DNA of 64,000 bases from Xestospongia muta (lineage: Eukaryota > Porifera > Demospongiae > Haplosclerida > Petrosiidae), in assembly GCA_963693285.1 (NCBI GenBank), contig OY848917.1, positions 2,296,501 to 2,360,500 on the forward strand, read 5' to 3'. The notes beneath the pieces were generated by a model. The model worked only from the letters and a program-made list of their open reading frames with translations, made no database searches and was not told where the DNA came from. This document shows, piece by piece, positions 25,270-36,891 of the stretch. Position numbers and translations under genes: made by a program. Each line of letters opens with the position of its first letter. Position 1 is the first letter of the stretch.

Positions 25270-26215
25270 ATTGTTTGAATTTATCCCTCCAAGCCAACAC
25301 AATTTTTTTTCATCCCTCCAGGCCCTTGTCTCTCTTATTCAATTTGAATGTTTTTGCTCTAACCACACTAGGTAGCTGGCGCCAAATTTTATTCAGTGTC
25401 CCAGTAAATCCAGTTTCCCTCCTCTTCAATTCTTCCACCAAAGGAACACTAGAATGAAGCCAATCAGCATAGATGTGATGACCCTTGTCAAGATAATTCT
25501 CAGCAAGGGCAACAACAATCTGGGTGAGCATAGGGACTTCAGGATCGACCGATGACAAATATATGGCTCGTGTCTCACGTCCAGTATAAGGGATAATGTT
25601 TAAAACATACCCCGTTCTATTGTTGCAGAGCACAAATGCCTTCAGTCCGAACTTTGTCGGTTTCAGTGGACAGTACTGTTTGAAGGACACCCTACCCTTG
25701 AAACCAATCATACTTTCGTCCACTGAAATGTCACACCCAGGGTAGAAAACACTCTGGAAAGTGGCAAGTAGCAAATTGAGGAGAGGCTCTATTTTGTCAA
25801 ATCTATGTGTCCGATTTTCAGGTTCGGGGAGGTGGAACATCCAGTAGATTTCCTCAAATCGATTTCTAGGAAAGACGTTATGGAAAAAGGATATGTAACA
25901 TTCCCATGACATCTTCCAGTATGACTCAATATCAGGACAGTTATGGACACCATATTGATGACGACAGCCTGTGTTCCTTTCATCTCCTCCATAGTGACAG
26001 CCCTCCACTTCTCATCAATCATCTTCTCTGCAAACTTGTTCGTTCCATCAATGTGGAGATGAGTTGGATGTCTAGGTCGTCCTTGGCCCTGGCTGTTGGA
26101 TGAATGGTGTTGACGGTGGTGGTGTATCCAATGCAATATCATGTATGGGTGTCCAGTTGTTGTCGATATTGTTGTTGTCTTTGGCTTCACCTCCCTTTCC
26201 ACAACCACCACGACC
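25270..26215 (-). pseudogene. Decayed piggyBac transposase, copy 2
   Basis: A 232-codon minus frame (25310-26008) has FPRNRFEEIYWMFHLPEP, ISVDESMIGFKGRVSFKQY with the first catalytic Asp, and HHIYADWLHSS with the second. An overlapping frame (25789-26211) supplies the preceding part, with TNKFAEKMIDEKWRAVTMEE. A frameshift joins them, and the sequence is lost soon after WRDK near 25285, so the third Asp and C-terminus are missing. It is better preserved in its middle part than the copy at 16.7-17.8 kb and belongs to the same family. Confidence 0.88.
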
Positions 26216-27498
26216 TTTTTCCACGTCCTGTATTATATATTAGTCATAAGCATTAGTCATATGTATTCTTTATTCTTTACTCTTTACTTGGTATCAATTG
26301 ACATTAGAAAAATCCGTGTACCTGCATTGTTGTTCATTAGTCACTTGTGATATTTTTCAATCAGTGTTTTTTCATTAATATCTTTACATTTTGACCCCAA
26401 TAGCTATTGACATGGTCACATAAATAGTTAATTGTACTGTTTCTCTCAGTTTCTGTCACTTGAAACCGACTATCAAAGTTGTTGTAGAACTTTAATGAAC
26501 TATCCTTGAAAGCGAAAAGAATCAATATTAGCAGTATACATTTTCCTTTTCCTTTTTTGCTTTTTTGGAAAACACTGTACTCTTTTGTGATGACTGGGCT
26601 ATATTATATACTGTTGGTATCATAGTTTCCTTACTTTTTCAATTTGTGTTTTCTGTTGTGGATAAAGAGATATTCTATAATGCTACATTGTTCTTTGATT
26701 CTTGAAAAATTGAAACATTAATAAAAGAATGACTTGATATTTCTATTTCTGCTTGGAGTGTGTTAATACATTCTCTTTGATGTTATCATAAATAAGTTGT
26801 AGTCCTTTCAGATGCTTAGTTATATAAAGTGAAATAATAAAGTGAAGTAGTTTTTTAACAAGCTTTTATATTAAATTAATGAAAAAGTTGCTAAACACAA
26901 ATTCACTCATGGTTGTTTTCTTCATTGTATAGTGCTATTGGCAATTGTATAATACAATTCCATTACTACTGACTTTGTGTGTAGTAGGTTTTGTGTTAAC
27001 ATTTAATGAATGCATCTTGAATGTTTTGCTTTAAAGCATCGCTTTTTAAAATGGATTCCTAACCATAATTAGTACCTGTTGATTAATCCAGACTAGTTGG
27101 CAAATAGCAGTTACTCACATATAGGTTTAGTATGCTTGCTTGAACTTTTTCGTTAGTAAATACATTTTTCAGATGGTTTCTCAAAGAGTGGTTGAGGATG
27201 AAGGAGGAGTATGTATAGTTTGACTCAATGCCTAAAATTCCTGTTTTAGACAAATGAGCTTTGACTACCTCGAAAGAGAAAACCATCAAATACAATTGTA
27301 TTAATTAACAATTTTCTTCAGCTTCTCTTCATATTTCTTTGCAACATTATTCTGTCCAACAGGTATGATTTTAAAAACTATTTCTGCCACATTTATATGC
27401 ATCCAGTTAACAAAAACTTTCATTTTTACAACCTTATTGTGTTAACATAAATTGATAATATTGTATTGATAAATATTCTCATCAGCTGCTGTTCATAT
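26216..27498. other. Intergenic with diverged repeat copies
   Basis: AT-rich DNA. GAATGCATCTTGAATGTTTTG near 27005 matches 23585, and the following stretch to about 27290 is a diverged family A copy. No gene was recognised. Confidence 0.5.
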
Positions 27499-27816
27499 TA
27501 TGGCTGGGACGAAGGTGCATTTCCTTCCTTCGAAGGCTCGTTGCAAGAACATTCGAATACTTAGCCACTGTGTTCTCTCAAATTGCTTGTTCCTTTATGA
27601 AACAAACTTTACACTTCATTTTCTTTGATCATCTATCTTCTCAAAATGTTTCCAGACATCTGATTGAGGTGCACAGGCAGCCACGACAATAACTATGACT
27701 AAATGAAGCATGCGCTCTAGTAGTAGGCGTAACTAGTTAATTAATTGCAATAAAGGGTGTGTCATAAATGTTTGAATGCCAGAAATTGAACATTTGAACC
27801 TTTTTTTCCAGCCCTA
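27499..27816. mobile_element. Non-autonomous hAT MITE, 318 bp, with TSD
   Basis: The element starts TATGGCTGGGACGAAGG and ends with the reverse of TAGGGCTGGAAAAAAAGG, so the inverted termini share a TAGGGCTGG-type end common among hAT elements. It is flanked by an exact 8-bp duplication, GTTCATAT, at 27491-27498 and 27817-27824. The host sequence is a family B module, whose uninterrupted copies show one GTTCATAT at this point. No open frame encodes a transposase. Confidence 0.85.
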
Positions 27817-27884
27817 GTTCATATTTCGTTGCAATATTATTCTGTCCAACTTGTACAACTTATATACTCTGACTATTTATATAT

Positions 27885-28085
27885 ACATTGTTGATCATAG
27901 GTATTGCTCTGTTGATTAATTCAGACTACTTCTCAAACAATGGTTATGGATGAAGGAATGTTATGACTCTATGCTTCAAAGTTTTTTTTTTAAACTTAAT
28001 AGCTAGATATATGCAGTCTTTGTCTCAAGAGATGTTTAACAAACAAAACAAAATCCTTCCATGCTTGCTTGCAATTGATATATCT
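27885..28085 (+). repeat. Dispersed repeat family A, copy 5
   Basis: Close match to 20915-21125, including AACTTAATAGCTAGATATAT, AAGAGATGTTTAACAAAC and CATGCTTGCTTGCAATTGA. The retained similarity suggests a young pair or a duplicated block. Confidence 0.7.
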
Positions 28086-28258
28086 GCCCATAACACAACT
28101 ATTGAGACCTGAGTGTGTAACAGAGGCTGGTCGCCTCCACCTGGTATATGGCCAGTAACGCAACACACACATGAATACTAATGAGGTCATTACAAGTGCT
28201 TAGGTAAATTAATGGTTGAAATATTCATATTAAAATTTTTTCACCAAACAAAAAGATA

Positions 28259-28318
28259 AATATTAAGATCAAACGTTTCAATAGTGATACGACTATCTTC
28301 ATCAGTGTCTTAAATATT
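28259..28318 (-). ncRNA. Candidate type I hammerhead ribozyme
   Basis: The minus strand carries both hammerhead core boxes, CTGATGA (28299-28305) and GAAAC (28275-28279). Stem II is ATAGT/ACTAT around the loop CGTATC. Helix III would be the palindrome ACGT, as in minimal hammerheads thought to work as dimers. Helix I pairs AATATTTAAGACA with TGATCTTAATATT over about 12 bp with one bulge per strand. The predicted cut lies between 28272 and 28271. Hammerheads of this kind are known in the terminal repeats of Penelope-like retroelements. The adjoining 28320-28440 may be a remnant of such an element, but no reverse transcriptase is present. Confidence 0.65.
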
Positions 28319-31300
28319 GAGAATAAAAGTGCAAAATCAGTCCTATTTATACTAAGCTGAAGGACGAAGTTACGCATCTGTTGCGTGGGTGGGTTCCTGT
28401 GCGTGAGGGTTAGTCTGGAGCAGTGTTGCCAGATGTTGTGATCAAAATTATGCTAGACAGTCATTCAAAAAAATGCTAAATACCCCACCCAGTATGCTAG
28501 AATGAATATGGATACGTTTTCTTAACTACTTCATAAGCATTTACCTAAAAATTTTGATACAAGTGGCACCTTATACATAGATAGTTCTTATTATATAGAC
28601 ACTCCATTGATTTACTGTTGTCAGCTTGATTTGTTGATTATTTCTTTGTTGTTAATTAAGTGAGCAGATTATTTCTTTGTTGTTGAGTGAGCAGTACACA
28701 AGTTATTTGTTCCACTCAATATATGAAGAACACTTCAATATTGAAGTTGTCTTGTCGACACTTTCGATGAAGTTTGTCCTTAATCAATTGCCGTATTTTG
28801 GAATACATGAGAATTTATGATAAATCTTTGCAATATTCTATACAGAATGTGCGAAGTAAGCAAATTGAAGGCATTCTTGTCAGCTGCTATTCATATTTCG
28901 TTGCAATTTTATTCTGTCCAACATGTATGATTTTAAACTTTCTGCCACATTTTTACGTCCATTCAAAGCTTATTGTGTCTACAAATAGCTCTTCTTACAT
29001 AAAATTGTATTGATAAATAATTCTCATCAGCTGCTGTTCATATTTCGTTGCAACATTATTCTGTCCAATATATACAATTCTTAAAACGTTTTGTGTATGC
29101 TAATGTACAAAGCATTTTCTGTTACAAATCAAAATATTGTAAGCAGAAGCAGCACCATCAAAATCAGACCCTGTACCTTAAAACACAACAGCAAGGAATT
29201 AATAATGAAAAGACGTGTTATACTCATAACTGTATGGTATAACAGTATTATAGTTAATAACAATATCTTTCAAAGGGCTGTGAACTGGTGGTAAAATGGA
29301 AACTAAAAAAGCTTTGATTACTCCCCAAGTACATATACAGGAGAGGAAGAGGTTGATTAGTTCTGAAGAGTTTACACCAATGTCACCATTCCAAACATGT
29401 ACATACAAATTAGTTTCTCTTCACAGATGTATACTGAGCTTACAGAAGTGCAGTTTGTTATCTGTACTTTGTAATTGCACAGATGAACTTCTAATTATAG
29501 CTGCGCTAATTGGATGTAAATATTAGATCTAACTGGTATTAACTTTTTGTTTGCTGGTGTTCTTGTGATCCTGACCGCTTGTGAGGGAGCGTATTAACTT
29601 CTTGTAATAGATTTAATAATAAGACACCATAATTTAATATGTTATCTGTCTTATTTCTAAGTTGGTAATGAGTATGTGATAATTATTGCTTTGAGAGATG
29701 GGACAGCACTAGGCGATAAGAAATGTTTGTTAATATAAAGATATTAAGCTTTACAATGTGTGGTTTTATTTATATCTACATCAATAATAGCGTAATGCGT
29801 GTATAATAATGTTAGTAATGTTAATATAATGATAGTTAATTTTGATAGTGTTACACTCAGTATATTATGTTCATTATTATTTATTTTTCTTGTACAGATA
29901 ACTCTTCACAAGGTCAAATCATACTGCATCAGACTTTTTTCAGAAACTGATATCATGGAACATAACGACCAAATATGTCATTTTGAAATAAAATATACAA
30001 ACAGTAGCCCAGGTAAAATGTTTCATGCAAACTATGTGACTTTACATGTAGATATCTCAGGGATGATGACTCTATTGAAGAGGCTGAACCCCCCCCCCTC
30101 CCCAATAAGAGGGCAACAGTAATCAGTTGCTGAATTGATATAATGTCAGTACACATTGGTAAGCTATATTTGTTGATGAGATGTACATGATACTGATATG
30201 TACATGATACTGATTCATAGTGAAAATGCATGTAGAATGTAATATTCATGAGATATTCTAAATATGTATTATGTGTAGTCTACTAAAGTCACAAGACGTC
30301 TTTTCTTACATACATGAAGTGAGTAGGTTGTCTTGCCATGACACCATTAAAATTATAGGCAGAAACCACGCATTAGTCCAATTCCTTGATTTTGACTCAC
30401 CAATTGGAATGCCTGAAATCTGTGACAAGTATTATTCATAAATCATGATAGAAATTTGTCAAAACTTTTGTAGCTATCGTCAGTATAAAAACTGATTTTA
30501 TGCATTATTAGGTTATTAAACAAGATAGGGCCTACTTTACAAAGTTTTTCATCAACAACTGTCACATCTTGATCAAGATAACAAATCAGATATTATGCAC
30601 CATTTGTTAACTTGCTTCCATTCAATTATCTCTTCCCTGCAGAATTGACTAAACTTAAAGAGAGGGGTTAAAGGAAGGGGATGTATCATCAGACTTAGCA
30701 GATCAAATGAGTACATTTATTCCATTATGTTTTGATAGACATATCTATGATAATTTTCATGATTTCTGGTGAGATGTCAAGATGTTTTGTATAGCATACA
30801 AGGTATTGAGTCATTATATCAACAACAATGAAATGAAGAATTACTCTTTCCAAAGGATTTCAAGGAAAAATCACCAAAGATTTCCTTTCCAACGTTTCCC
30901 AAGAAAGTCAAATATTTGACCGAAAAGCAGCATTCCATGAAAAGTTTATTGCGGAGTTTTAAATGATCTACACTCATCAAAAGGCAACTGGCCAACTGTC
31001 TTGTCCCATCTCTGTTGAGTCATCACATGCCATATTAGACATAGCAAGCAAATAAGCTATAACGAAAGACTAGAGGGAAGAATAATTGTAGTCTTTACCC
31101 TCTACGAACATCTATAAACCTTAGTATAAGTAGTTTTTAAGTTAGTGGTGTAGTGACGTTAATATTTATAGGTTTTTACTTGTTATGACACTGACACTGA
31201 CATGTAACATCTTTATTCTTTCATATTCGAGAAAAATTTTAAAGTCCATAATATAATATGAATACACTATGAATTATGAATATTATTAAGAGTAAATTAT

Positions 31301-31438
31301 TTGGCTTCTGACTTCCTGCTAAACATAGTTTTGAGGAATTGGTTAAGTATAATAAATTCATATATGTTCCAGGTTGGGGGGCAGTTAACATTGCACGTAA
31401 ACAGCATGTGACTAGTATGAATATATGTTACATTACAG
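28319..31438. other. Intergenic, no gene recognised
   Basis: AT-rich DNA with several 60-107 codon frames (for example 29799-30122 and 29296-29526, plus) lacking recognisable motifs. It holds two family B modules (28882, 29030) and a run of C at 30090-30099. The part just before 31439 probably contains the promoter or a 5' untranslated intron of the next gene, since a splice acceptor (CATTACAG) lies at 31431-31438. Confidence 0.5.
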
Positions 31439-31468
31439 CTATCACACTAGAACAGATATTGCTCTAAA

Positions 31469-34400
31469 ATGGACTCTAAATTAGGTCAGTTTTGAATGTA
31501 AAGCATTACAGATTTATTTTAAGTTTGTAGATGACAGTTACATTATGGAAAGCGCACCTCGAGGTCGCTGCATTATCATCAACAATGTCGTTTTTCATGA
31601 CAATGTCATGATGCCAGCTCGAATTGGTAGTACTCTAGATGCTGTAAGCCTTAGTGATTTATTTGAAGAATTCCTTACGTTTACAGTCGAGCTAAAGAGA
31701 GATGTCACAAAAAAAGAACTTGATGGACTTGTGTTCGATCTACAAAGTGAAGATTACTCACAAGATAGTGCCTTTGCTTTCATTATACTCAGTTATGGAG
31801 ATGAAGATGGTTCGTTCTATTGCACAGACGGAGCAAAAATTTGTGTTACTGATATCTTTGAATCTTTTATTGCAAGCAAATGCCCATCTTTGACAAACAA
31901 GCCAAAGTTATTTTTAGTTCTAACACATGCACTTTTACGAGAGTTAGTGGATAAAAGCAAGGATATCAACGATGATGGCTGTTGTGATACTTATATGGAG
32001 GCTACAGTATCACCTGATGTTGAAGACAGCCTTTATATGCTAGGAATTACTAGCAACTATTCAGCAACAAGCTTAAGTTTGAAAAGCTCGTATATCAGCC
32101 AACTTGTTTGTGCAGTGAGAGGATATGCGTATACTAAAGATATTACAACTGTTCTCAAAAACGTAACTGACCAGATCACAAAGCAGGAAGACCACGATAA
32201 AACTAGATTAAAAGTTGTTTCAAAATTGCAAAAGAATTTATTTTTCTTCCCGGAAAGCAGCGAGCATACCAGGTAAGGTACTGATATAATAGACTGTAAT
32301 TACGATTGTCATTTCCGCATTGCAAGGGGAGCACACAACCAGCCCCTCCTTTAGAGGTGGGGCCGGATATACGCGCTAAATTTGGGGGTAAACAGATCTG
32401 CTTGTCTGTTTATTTGTAATTGCATTATAATATTGGAAAAGAAATCCTACAAAATATATAAACCTTATAGAAATGCCTTCAAGCTAAAATTCTCAATTTG
32501 CGTTTACCAGTCTTTATTAGAGTTACAGCAATTCTAATTGTCAGCATATTTATGGAAATAAATTTGAAGAGTTGGTCCACATACTTGTATCTAAGCATGA
32601 ACTGAGCAATATATCATTCAGTACATTTATTAAAACTATAGTGGATACCTTTGCAAAAGTATTAATAGTTTACTGTGTTTGAATATGCTAAATTACCTCT
32701 TTTAAACCTTACATATTAAATAATAACATTAGACTTCTGTTTTGCTATGCACAGTGACTGTTCAACACCTTAACAATAAATTTGAAGTCATTGTAGTTTA
32801 ACAAACTTATTATTAATGATAACAAAATAAAGGTTTAATGAGCTACGATTAATATAAAAAAAATAGAAGAGGATTTCCAGATTGTAAAATTTTTAGAAAA
32901 TTATTTTTTTAATAAGGATAAGTTAAGTTATTGTATATATCAACATGATTCGTTTTGGTGGAAATTGATGCTAAAATCAGTTTTATTTTACAGGTTATCA
33001 AAACACAGCAGTATTGACAAAATGGGACCTTGTTCTCAAAAGGGACTAGTATATACCCATTCAGCATCTCGTCACAGCTTACCCTTTTCTGAAGAAAAAC
33101 TGTCTAAGCTACCTTCAAAGTGTTTGAGCATGATTGAACTAGGAGAAAGTCCACATATGGCTGTCAAAAGAGAGATGTCACTAAATGTTGGATCAGCTAG
33201 TTCTCACCAGCTGCAACAGTTTAGATATAAGTTTACAAAAGGCATTTCAGAGCCTCATGGAACATCATTCAATATGATAAGTAATATAGATGAAGGAAGT
33301 AGTATTCCAGAAGAAACAAATGGAAACAGTGACTTGCCGTTAGCTACGATGAAGCAAGAAATATCCCTTGGTGACATCACCATTAGTTCACAATCTAAAA
33401 GGAATGTTATATCATCAAGTCTATCGGATCTTGATCAAGGTGTGCTGAACCTAATGTATTCTCTTAACTACTATTACAATATATGAGTGTTGTAGTTTCA
33501 AGTAAATCATTGAAATTTACCTCCTATATAAAGCTATTATATCCTCAAAACATGCTAACACAGGTATTTTGATAATTCATGAGTTTGATATGCTAGATTG
33601 CTAAGGTGTAGCTGTTTCTGCAGTAGTGCTGGCTGTTTGAGCAGTAACAATGCAGTGCCAGTCTAAGAATTAAATTCACTTCATATTATGCTATTCCTTT
33701 TCAATAAGCAATTACTTTAAGTTATGACTTATACAAATTAAGGGATTTTATTTGGATATGAGTAATACATAACTATACTTCACATTAGTAGCAGTATATA
33801 ATGAACATTTGGAGACAGTCACTGGTTATGATAGAAAGTTGATAGCTTCAATTAAAACTCAGTTGTCAAACTAAATTTTTTTTTCATATAGAACCAACTA
33901 TTCCCTATCACATGCATAGTGGCCATAGATTCCATGGCTACTGTATTATTATTAACAATAACATTTCCGATGAAATAATGCAGTTTGATGAAATCCGATC
34001 TGTGCTAAGCAAAGAAATGGGATTTCATGTGGAAGTGTATACCAAAATCACACGCAAAGGTATTCACCAGTTATTGAGTTCTCTGTCTTCTGTTGACCAT
34101 GCTGACTTGGATTGTTTAATTATCTCTATATTTAGTGAAGGAAAGAAAGAGCAATGCATATATGGAGCAGATGGCAAAAAACTACAGGTGAAGGAATTAA
34201 TAGCTCACTTCTCTCGTGACTCTTGTAAAACTCTTAGCAATAAACCAAAAATCTTTCTGTTTGAAACACAAGTTAAGGAAAGAGATCTTCTTCAGGCTTC
34301 TATTGAGGACATAGAAATGAGGGATGTGTATATTCAATCAGCCATTTTTACTGAAGAAGAAATACAGACCACTTTTTTGCATGAGTTTGTGCAGACAATA

Positions 34401-35608
34401 CATACGATTGATGATTGTTTTGTCTTTACTGACATTGTTGAGATGACAAGGAATATATTACATCAGAGCAATGACACAGTATTTTTTATGCATGTTGATA
34501 ATCTCAGAAAGCCTTTACAGTTTTCGAAATGCATCTTACAAAATTTTACGTAAGTGTTGTGTTTAAAAGTGAGGTTTGTGTTTAGCGTAATAATTTTGTT
34601 TAAAGTTAACAATATAAGCAATCTCTTTTGATAATATACATTTCGTAATTCATTAAAAATTTTAATTATTGATTATTAAGATGTATTTTCAATTAACCAT
34701 AATGTAGTATCACTTTGTAACTTTTAATCCTTTATATTCACAGCCAAGAATGTCATCAAATTGGACAAAACCTAATAATGGCACTCCAGGTGTGGCTACC
34801 CATGAGAAAAAGTACCATTGCTGTTATTGAGAAGAAACGTGACAAGATAATACAAGTTTGTCGAGATGCTAGGAGATCTAGAGTAGCTGGAGCTGTTACA
34901 TCAATAGTTGGGGGAGGACTAGCTATTGTTGGTGTTGGACTTATACCTGTTACATTTGGTGCATCACTAATTGTCTCCGGTGTAGGAGCAGCTGTAGGAG
35001 TAGCTGGTGGAGTAACTTCAGTTGGAGCAACGCTGGCCAACACAATAATATCTAAAGCCAATCTGAAAGGTGCTCAAGCGATCATTCAAGTTGACCAACA
35101 ACTTTGTGAACAAGTTAACCAGTTAGAAGAGCAGCTAGAAAAAGCTGTGAAATCTCTTCATAAACAAAATCCTAATATGAGCAAAGACGAAATAGCTGTT
35201 GCTCTTATGCAAGGTGGGCAAGTGGTTCGTTTGGGAGTGATAGCTGCTAAGGGAGGAGTTGCTGGTGTGCAAGTTGCTCGAGTTGGTGGAACAGCTGCCA
35301 TTCAAGGAGGCATCTTGGCTGCAAAAGTTACAGGTGCTGCAGTGAGAGGGGTGTCTGTAGCAGGTGGTGTAGTATCTGTTCTAATCTTGCCCCTTGATAT
35401 TTATGAGCTTGCATCAAATGCTTATAGATTGCATAAAAAGTCAGAAAGCAATGCTGTTCAGTGGTTCAATGAACAAATTGAACAACTTGGAAGTCAACAC
35501 ACAGAAGTTAAATCTCTGCTTCAAGGATTACAAAATGACAATAGATCTAAGAATACAACCTCACAAGAATCCATAGAGTTATCTCAAAACATAGGCACAA
35601 CCCTTTAA
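31469..35608 (+). CDS. Tandem pseudo-caspase / apolipoprotein-L-like protein
   Basis: Five coding exons join in phase: 31469-31484, 31531-32272, 32994-33439, 33892-34549 and 34744-35608, all with GT-AG introns (46, 721, 452 and 194 nt). They give 908 residues. The start is chosen because caspase-like similarity (SYIM before GRCIIINN) begins upstream of the ATG at 31545, and an in-frame stop precedes 31469. Residues about 8-250 form a p20/p10 caspase fold in which SHG reads SYG (Tyr94) and the QACRG Cys is His138. Residues 253-401 are a Ser-rich linker. Residues 402-620 are a second, shorter caspase fold with Ile481 and Gln528 at the catalytic places. Residues about 633-890 resemble apolipoprotein L: a Gly-rich hydrophobic hairpin (668-720), a heptad-like segment (737-762) and a second hydrophobic stretch (782-842). 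Neither caspase unit should cleave substrates. The ApoL part suggests membrane insertion. Function is inferred, not known. Confidence 0.82.
31485..31530 (+). other. 46-nt intron at the start of the caspase-like gene
   Basis: GTCAGT donor and TTTGTAG acceptor. Splicing joins a split Asp codon (G plus AT) and brings DSYIM in front of the caspase-like domain, where caspases have similar residues. The same exact length is seen in the collagen gene intron. Confidence 0.6.
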
Positions 35609-36891
35609 AGTATAATTTTGTCATTGCGTTAGTGATAGAGTAATAACATTTAAGACTCAGAGTACGTTTTTACTCCACATACTTATTTCTAAGAGGTTAT
35701 TAGTTCTAGAACATATTACAGTTTATCAATAATTATTACTTCAATTTTTTTTATTTTAAGCACTTTATGTAATAGTTTATAATGACAACACTTTAATATT
35801 GTGTAATTTTTATATACTTTTTCTTTATAGAACTGTCTGTTTTCTTAAATATATTGTATATACGTTTTGTTTCTTGTGTTATTTGATTATCCAATGATTA
35901 TAAGACCACAATAGTATATATTATCCACTTGTAACCATTATTAGCCAGAGACTTAAGAAGTATTAGTCTAAGGATGAGTAAAATGAGTCTCTCAGAGTGC
36001 TAATCACTACCTGCCTGTTGAGGATCATCAGTATCAATCTGAGACTGCTAAGGATATAAACTGGTCTGAGATTGTAGAAAATTTATACTGGTCTGAAATA
36101 GCTGATTAAGTTTAGCCTGAGATTGTTCTGCACTAGAGATTACATCAATTCTCTTCTGATAGTATAATTATATCAATAATTCTTTCCACATATTGTGCAT
36201 ATGTGTTTATAGAGTTTGTCTTCTAATGAAAGCTGATTTGTTTGTCTTTTTGATGATAGTATGACTGTTGTCAGAGTAATGATAATTATGAATTTTAATT
36301 AATTAGTACTACCTTTGATCATAGACCATTGCTGTAATATGTAATACTAGGAGACAAGCTCAATCTCTTTAAGAAGTATTATCTTACTCACCTTAGTCTA
36401 TTTCATTGACTTCTGTTTTCTCATGAATAAAATATAACTAATTCAATAGACAATTTAAAGGTAACTCAAAGCTTATTAATATGTCTCTCTAAAATCACTA
36501 CTTGTAATTATTAAATCACTCTATGAGACAGGAAAACACTTATCCATATACAGGCAATGTTACTGCCTGCCTGATGTGACTAATTATAAGTTTGCTATTT
36601 GTACTAAAATATGCTTATTCTATTAACTTTATTATTAATTACCATTGAAAATTACTGCAAGCAAACACTTGATTATACTTATAAAACCTGATGACTGGAT
36701 TACTTCTACTTGTGATTGTAGAAGTCATACTTTACTGCATATAGTTAATATGTGAGTAGGAGGGTAATAAGTTTAATGCACAGCAAAGTATGGACAGACA
36801 TGGACACTACTTGAAAATAAAAGTCACATATAGTGATAGGTAGTGGTATAATATTGTATTATTTCAAAATAGCACAAAATGTGTATAATTT
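35609..36891. other. Intergenic; start of transporter flank homology
   Basis: No gene. From about 36300 the sequence aligns with the stretch left of every array transporter (for example TTGACTTCTGTTTTCTCATG near 36409, matching TTGACCTCTGTTTTCTTATA near 45940). The duplicated block around copy 1 is therefore larger than the ORF. Confidence 0.6.

Larger units (their letters stand above)
23224..29075 (+). repeat. Dispersed repeat family B, 45-bp module
   Basis: A module of about 45 bp, with core CAGCTGCTGTTCATATTTCG followed by TTGCAA and TTATTCTGTCCAACATGTA, recurs near 23232, 23825 (partial), 23992, 27310, 27484 (split by a MITE, resuming at 27817), 28882 and 29030. Several copies are followed by GCTGCCACATTTATATGC. 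Spacing is irregular, so it is a dispersed element rather than an array. Coordinates span the set. Confidence 0.75.

Noticed and set aside
32965..33486. Separate gene ending at the stop at 33486
   Set aside because: The tail after 33439 reads into an intron. Splicing at GTGTGC there restores the phase with the next caspase-like exon.
31469..34549. Active caspase or metacaspase
   Set aside because: Neither domain has the catalytic His or Cys at the aligned positions, so protease activity is not supported.
34756..35061. Minus-strand 101-codon frame rich in Ala, Thr and Pro
   Set aside because: It is the antisense shadow of the Gly/Val/Ala-rich ApoL-like exon.
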